From positions 1 to 44,446 of the forward strand of contig JAEZDS010000217.1 of the NCBI GenBank assembly GCA_023433205.1: a DNA stretch of 44,446 nucleotides. Reading direction: 5' to 3'. Source of the DNA: Bacteroidota bacterium (GTDB lineage Bacteria; Bacteroidota; Bacteroidia; B-17B0; Aurantibacillaceae). Made by a program: the position numbers and the translations under genes. Each line of letters begins with the position of its first letter. Within the stretch, counting starts at the first letter, position 1. Positions 40,214 through 44,446 of this stretch are shown here, piece by piece. The notes under the pieces are model-generated. The model made no database searches. It saw only the letters and a list, made by a program, of their open reading frames with translations, and had not been told where the DNA came from.

Positions 40214-41473
40214 ATGGAAAGCGTAAATCTGATCGAATCGTTCTCGGAATTTAAGGATATCAAGAACATCGACCGTGCTACCCTAATGACCATTATTGAG
40301 GATGTGTTCAGAAGCATGCTCGTAAAACGGTATGGTAGCGACAAAAACTTCGACATCATTGTAAATCCCGATAAGGGCGACGTGGAAATTTACAAGAACC
40401 GCCGTATTGTTGATGATGAGTTCGCCGAAGATTCGTTCGATTACGACGAAAACAGGCATATCAGCCTTACGGAAGCCCGTAAAATTGAACCTGATTTCGA
40501 GATCGGTGAAGATGTGTCGGAAAAGGTAAAACTTGAAGATTTTGGTCGCCGTTCAGTGCTCTCTGTTCGCCAGAACCTGGTGCAGAAGATCCTTGAGATG
40601 GAGAAAAGCGAGATCTATAACAAGTATAAGGATAAGATCGGTGACGTTATTACCGCGGAGGTTTACCAGGTTTGGAAAAAGGAAATCATGCTTATCGACG
40701 ACGAGGGCAATGAATTACTTCTTCCAAAGACGGAGCAGATCCCATCTGACTTTTTCAAAAAAGGAGATACAGTGAAGGCTGTCGTTTCTAAAGTGGAAAT
40801 GAAGAACGGTACACCACAGATCATTGTATCGCGCACCTCGCCAGTATTCCTTGAACGTTTGTTTGAAAACGAAGTTCCTGAGATCTTCGACGGACTAATT
40901 ACTATCAAGAAGATAGTACGTGAGCCGGGCGAAAGAGCTAAGGTGGCAGTGGAAAGTTACGACGACAGAATTGATCCTGTTGGGGCCTGCGTTGGTATGA
41001 AAGGCTCGAGGATTCACGGAATTGTGCGTGAGCTGAAAAATGAGAACATTGATGTTATTAATTTCACAAACAATCCTACGCTGCTGATCCAACGCTCTTT
41101 AAGTCCGGCCAAGATCACTACGATCAAACTTGACGAGGAGACCAAACGCGCTGATGTGTTTCTGAAGCCTGATCAGATAAGCCTCGCCATTGGAAAGGGG
41201 GGATTTAATATTAAATTAGCGGGAAAATTAACAGGATACGAGATCGATGTATTCCGCGACAGCGATATCGATATTGAGACCGAGGACGTTGACCTGGAAG
41301 AATTTTCAGATGAGATCGAAGCGCACATTATCGACCAGTTAAAAGCAATAGGTTGCGACACTGCAAAAGCGGTACTTGAACTTAGTGATGAGGACCTGGC
41401 CCGTCGCACAGGACTTGATGAAGAAACAATAAAAGGTGTTCGAGATGTGCTGAGCGCCGAGTTTGAAGACTAA
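40214..41473 (+). CDS. nusA: Transcription elongation/termination factor NusA
   Basis: This 419-residue protein binds RNA polymerase and nascent RNA to affect pausing and termination. Domains in order are the N-terminal polymerase-binding domain (about 1-130), the S1 domain (about 135-200), two KH domains (about 205-345, with GMKGSRIHGIVREL and AIGKGGFNIKLAGK loops), and an acidic linker with a helix-hairpin-helix C-terminal repeat (about 375-417). The operon position is 53 bp after rimP and 74 bp before infB. The size suits Bacteroidota, which often have a shortened C-terminus compared with E. coli. Confidence 0.95.
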   Translation: MESVNLIESFSEFKDIKNIDRATLMTIIEDVFRSMLVKRYGSDKNFDIIVNPDKGDVEIYKNRRIVDDEFAEDSFDYDENRHISLTEARKIEPDFEIGEDVSEKVKLEDFGRRSVLSVRQNLVQKILEMEKSEIYNKYKDKIGDVITAEVYQVWKKEIMLIDDEGNELLLPKTEQIPSDFFKKGDTVKAVVSKVEMKNGTPQIIVSRTSPVFLERLFENEVPEIFDGLITIKKIVREPGERAKVAVESYDDRIDPVGACVGMKGSRIHGIVRELKNENIDVINFTNNPTLLIQRSLSPAKITTIKLDEETKRADVFLKPDQISLAIGKGGFNIKLAGKLTGYEIDVFRDSDIDIETEDVDLEEFSDEIEAHIIDQLKAIGCDTAKAVLELSDEDLARRTGLDEETIKGVRDVLSAEFED

Positions 41474-41547
41474 GGCCTTTGACAGCGGTTGGGGTGTTAC
41501 CGTAAAAAACCCGTGATTTTTGAAATAGTAGTACAAGTAGATAATTT

Positions 41548-44397
41548 ATGTCAGAAACCAAAACACTTCGATTAAGCAAGGTGGCCAAGGAGTTTAACCT
41601 GTCTCTGGGGAAAATTGTGGAATTTCTTTCTGCCAATGGACACAAGGTTGACACTAACCCCAACGCCAAAATAGGCGATGAGGAATATGACCTTTTGCTT
41701 AAAGAATTCTCAGGCGACAAAAGTGCGCGTGAAGAGGCCGAAAGTGTTGCCCAGCAGGCCAGCAAAATAAAACGCGAAACCATTGTACTGGACGACATAA
41801 AACCTAAAAAGAGGACCGAGGATGATTTTGACGAGGTGGTGATCAAAGATCTTACCTCACCTGCAAAATCCACACCGCCTGTTGAGAAAACTGAGCCCGT
41901 TCTGGAAGAACCGAAAGAAGAGGCCGAGAAAAAAACAGAGCCTGTTGCCGATAAAGAAGTTCATAAGGACGCTAATGAGCAGGCAGAACAGCCGGCCGCG
42001 AAAGAAGGTCCTAAGGTGCTCGGAAAACTCGACCTTGATTCGCTGAATCTTAAGACCAAGCCAGAGCGCAAAGGCAGGAAAGCGGCTTCGGCAGAGCCTG
42101 AAAAAAAAGTTGTTCCTGAAAAGCAGTCAGAACCCGAGCCTGTGAAAGAAGTGCCTCCTGTTGCTCCTGCAGCAGAAACTCCTGCAGAACCGGGTAAGGA
42201 AGCTCCCAGGGAAGATTTTCTCAAAACCAAATACGAAAAACTTGAAGGTCCGAAAATTCTCGGACGCGTAGAACTTCCTGCAGCAAGGGAACAGAAAAAG
42301 TCAGGGACCGCAGGCAGTGCCAGCGATAAAAAGAAACGTAAACGCATCCGGAAAGGAGGTCTTTCAGAAGAAGAGATCAAAAAAGTCGGCAAGGAGCAGT
42401 CGGCCATAGCAAGAGAACGCGCCAAAGAAAAGTATGGTGATCCGCGGAGCAGAAAACCGGGGCCTTCAGCTCCGGGCAAACCGCGCCATGAGCTAACAGA
42501 AGAAGAAATTCAGGCACAGATTAAGGAGACGCTCGCCCGTCTGAGCCAGAAAGGAAATAAATCGCAAACCTCAAAGTACCGCCGCGAAAAACGGGAAGAG
42601 ATAAGAGACCGGATGGCCGAAAAAGCCGAGATGGCGGAAGCGGACAAAAAAGTACTTACCGTAGCGGAGTTTGTTAGTGCCAATCAGCTGGCACAAATGA
42701 TGAATGTTCAGGTAACACAGGTTATTTCAACCTGTATGTCACTGGGCTTGTTTGTGTCAATTAATCAGCGACTTGATGCCGAAACAATTTCAATTGTGGC
42801 AGAAGAATTCGGGTACAAAGTAGAGTTCGGTTCTGCTGAAGACCTCGAAACTATCGAAGAAGATAACGACAATCCCGATGACATGATCTCACGCCCGCCT
42901 ATTGTAACGGTGATGGGTCACGTTGATCATGGTAAAACTTCACTGCTTGACTTTATTCGTAAGGCCAATGTAGTTGCAGGTGAAGCCGGTGGGATTACCC
43001 AGCATATTGGCGCATACAACGTGTCGCTTGCTGATGGGCGCAGCTTAACATTTTTAGACACTCCTGGCCACGAAGCCTTCACCGCCATGCGTGCGAGGGG
43101 CGCCAAGGTTACCGATATTGCAATTATTGTGGTTGCCGCCGATGACAGTATCATGCCTCAGACAAAGGAGGCGATCAATCACGCGCAGGCCGCCGGTGTA
43201 CCAATGATCTTTGCGATAAATAAGATTGATAAGCCAGGCGCAAATCCAGATAAAATCCGCGAAGGACTTTCTCAGATGAATATTCTCGTTGAGGAATGGG
43301 GTGGAAAATATCAGTGTCAGGAAGTTTCAGCCAAACAGGGGAAGAACATTGACCTGCTTCTTGAAAAAGTTTTGCTTGAGGCAGACATCATGGATCTTAA
43401 AGCCAATCCTAAGCGCAATGCCAGCGGCAGTGTTATAGAGGCGAGTTTGGAGGAAGGAAGAGGTTATGTGTCAACTATTCTGGTACAGAACGGAACCTTG
43501 AGAGTTGGTGATATCATGCTCGCAGGCAGCTTCAGCGGAAGGGTTCGCGCGATGTTTAATGAGCGCGGTCAGAAAGTTGACAGTGCCGGACCATCGCATC
43601 CGGTAAAAGTGCTGGGATTGAGCGGCGCACCTCAGGCTGGCGACAAATTCAATGTATTAAAAGATGAACGTGAGGCCCGCGAGATAGCGAATAAACGTTT
43701 GCAACTGCAGCGCGAGCAGGGCATCAGAACCCACAAACATATTACGCTTGATGAGATAGGAAGAAGACTTGCGATTGGCGACTTTAAAGAACTTAATGTG
43801 ATCGTTAAGGGTGATGTGGATGGATCTATTGAAGCGCTTGCCGACTCGTTACTTAAGCTTAGTACTGAGAAAGTGGCGATCAACATCATTCATAAATCGG
43901 TTGGCGCCATCAGCGAGAGCGATGTGCTTCTGGCTTCTGCGTCTAATGCTATCATCATAGGCTTCCAGGTTCGTCCGAGTACCAGCGCAAGGAAACTGGC
44001 TGAGGTTGAGGAGATCGATATCAGGTTGTATTCGATCATTTACGATGCCATCAACGAAATAAAGGCAGCCATGGAAGGTATGCTTGCACCTGAGTTTGAA
44101 GAAAAGATCGTGAGTAACATTGAGGTTCGTGAAGTCTTCAAGATCACCAGGGTTGGCACCATCGCCGGCTGTTATGTACTCGATGGCAAGATCACCCGTA
44201 ATACAAAAGTGCGTGTCATCCGTGATGGTATTGTGATTCACACCGGATCACTTGGCTCTCTGCGTCGTTTTAAAGACGACGTAAAGGAAGTTGCCGCCGG
44301 ATACGAGTGTGGTCTCGACATCGAAGGTTTCAACGACATTAATGTGGGCGACATCATCGAAGGGTACGAGATGGTGGAGATAAAAGCCAAGCTCTGA
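41548..44397 (+). CDS. infB: Translation initiation factor IF-2
   Basis: This 949-residue GTPase places initiator tRNA on the 30S subunit. The N-terminal IF2_N domain is at about 1-50. It is followed by a long charged, low-complexity linker to about residue 370, rich in Glu, Lys and Pro. A second IF2_N-like domain at about 372-425 comes next. The G-domain motifs are G1 GHVDHGKT (457-464), G3 DTPGH (504-508) and G4 NKID (558-561). Domains II, III and IV complete the C-terminal half. The gene follows nusA by 74 bp and ends at a strong terminator near the window edge. Confidence 0.97.
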   Translation: MSETKTLRLSKVAKEFNLSLGKIVEFLSANGHKVDTNPNAKIGDEEYDLLLKEFSGDKSAREEAESVAQQASKIKRETIVLDDIKPKKRTEDDFDEVVIKDLTSPAKSTPPVEKTEPVLEEPKEEAEKKTEPVADKEVHKDANEQAEQPAAKEGPKVLGKLDLDSLNLKTKPERKGRKAASAEPEKKVVPEKQSEPEPVKEVPPVAPAAETPAEPGKEAPREDFLKTKYEKLEGPKILGRVELPAAREQKKSGTAGSASDKKKRKRIRKGGLSEEEIKKVGKEQSAIARERAKEKYGDPRSRKPGPSAPGKPRHELTEEEIQAQIKETLARLSQKGNKSQTSKYRREKREEIRDRMAEKAEMAEADKKVLTVAEFVSANQLAQMMNVQVTQVISTCMSLGLFVSINQRLDAETISIVAEEFGYKVEFGSAEDLETIEEDNDNPDDMISRPPIVTVMGHVDHGKTSLLDFIRKANVVAGEAGGITQHIGAYNVSLADGRSLTFLDTPGHEAFTAMRARGAKVTDIAIIVVAADDSIMPQTKEAINHAQAAGVPMIFAINKIDKPGANPDKIREGLSQMNILVEEWGGKYQCQEVSAKQGKNIDLLLEKVLLEADIMDLKANPKRNASGSVIEASLEEGRGYVSTILVQNGTLRVGDIMLAGSFSGRVRAMFNERGQKVDSAGPSHPVKVLGLSGAPQAGDKFNVLKDEREAREIANKRLQLQREQGIRTHKHITLDEIGRRLAIGDFKELNVIVKGDVDGSIEALADSLLKLSTEKVAINIIHKSVGAISESDVLLASASNAIIIGFQVRPSTSARKLAEVEEIDIRLYSIIYDAINEIKAAMEGMLAPEFEEKIVSNIEVREVFKITRVGTIAGCYVLDGKITRNTKVRVIRDGIVIHTGSLGSLRRFKDDVKEVAAGYECGLDIEGFNDINVGDIIEGYEMVEIKAKL

Positions 44398-44415
44398 TGA
44401 TTTTCTAACTTAAAG

Positions 44416-44446
44416 AAAAGCCTCTCTGAACTCAGGGAGGCTTTTT
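44416..44446 (+). terminator. Rho-independent terminator after infB
   Basis: AAAAGCCTCTCTG (44416-44428) pairs with CAGGGAGGCTTTT (44433-44445) with one G-T pair across a 4-nt loop, and ends in five T residues at the window edge. It closes the rimP-nusA-infB operon. Confidence 0.88.

Noticed and set aside
41382..42479. Two long minus-strand open frames (163 and 172 codons)
   Set aside because: They mirror the 3' end of nusA and the low-complexity linker of infB; Ser/Leu-rich translations are typical antisense shadows.

Overview
This 44.4-kb window is a chromosomal segment of a Bacteroidota bacterium. The evidence is a protein with a type IX secretion C-terminal sorting domain, several -7 promoter boxes of the Bacteroidota form TAnnTTTG, the near absence of Shine-Dalgarno sequences, and lineage-typical genes (IPExxxVDY protein, DUF4292, DUF4271, DUF5777, bTHX, the short AURKAIP1/COX24-type protein, EnvC-like M23 protein). 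I cannot place it below phylum. Gene density is high and almost everything is housekeeping. I see no phage, defence, CRISPR or antibiotic-resistance genes, no tRNA or rRNA, and no transposase.

Layout. 1-4254 (+): the 3' part of an AsmA-like protein and a membrane histidine kinase. 4272-7848 (-): succinate dehydrogenase/fumarate reductase sdhCAB with a good promoter. 8029-8565 (-): a 2H phosphoesterase. 8622-13577 (+): four overlapping genes for cell-envelope work (sugar nucleotidyltransferase, TPR lipoprotein, DUF4292 lipoprotein, EnvC-like murein hydrolase activator), followed by a secreted T9SS protein. 15915-16592: a gene-free stretch with a highly structured element. 16593-22481 (-): trigger factor, aldose epimerase, DUF493, LysE exporter, GH3 protein and M42 aminopeptidase. 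22700-23308 (-): gamma carbonic anhydrase. 23643-26600 (-): HU, TPR protein, a 29-residue basic protein and RNase G. 26745-31134 (+): mutY, YceI, a DUF5777 barrel, DUF4271 and hemD. 31135-31527 (-): rnpA. 31601-32291 (+): bTHX and a YkgJ-type cysteine-cluster protein. 32292-32795: a gene-free stretch holding a small transposon-like element. 32796-39070 (-): a probable eight-gene operon, acpP-fabF-rnc-IPExxxVDY-pdxH-agmatinase-tlpA-ribE. 39189-39521 (-): a small membrane protein. 39605-44446 (+): rimP-nusA-infB, closed by a strong terminator.

How the genes fit together. The window covers translation and RNA metabolism (rimP, nusA, infB, rnc, rng, rnpA, bTHX, tig), lipid and cofactor synthesis (acpP, fabF, ribE, pdxH, hemD), respiration (sdhCAB) and the envelope (AsmA, EnvC-like, lipoproteins). 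The least ordinary sequence lies in the two non-coding gaps. At 16093-16338 nested, mostly perfect inverted repeats can fold into a long stalk topped by a four-way junction with three arms. It sits inside a possible 520-bp element with terminal inverted repeats and 8-bp direct repeats. At 32407-32737 is a second, unrelated 331-bp element with 15-bp terminal inverted repeats, a 6-bp target duplication and an internal hairpin array. Both look like non-autonomous elements or structured repeats.
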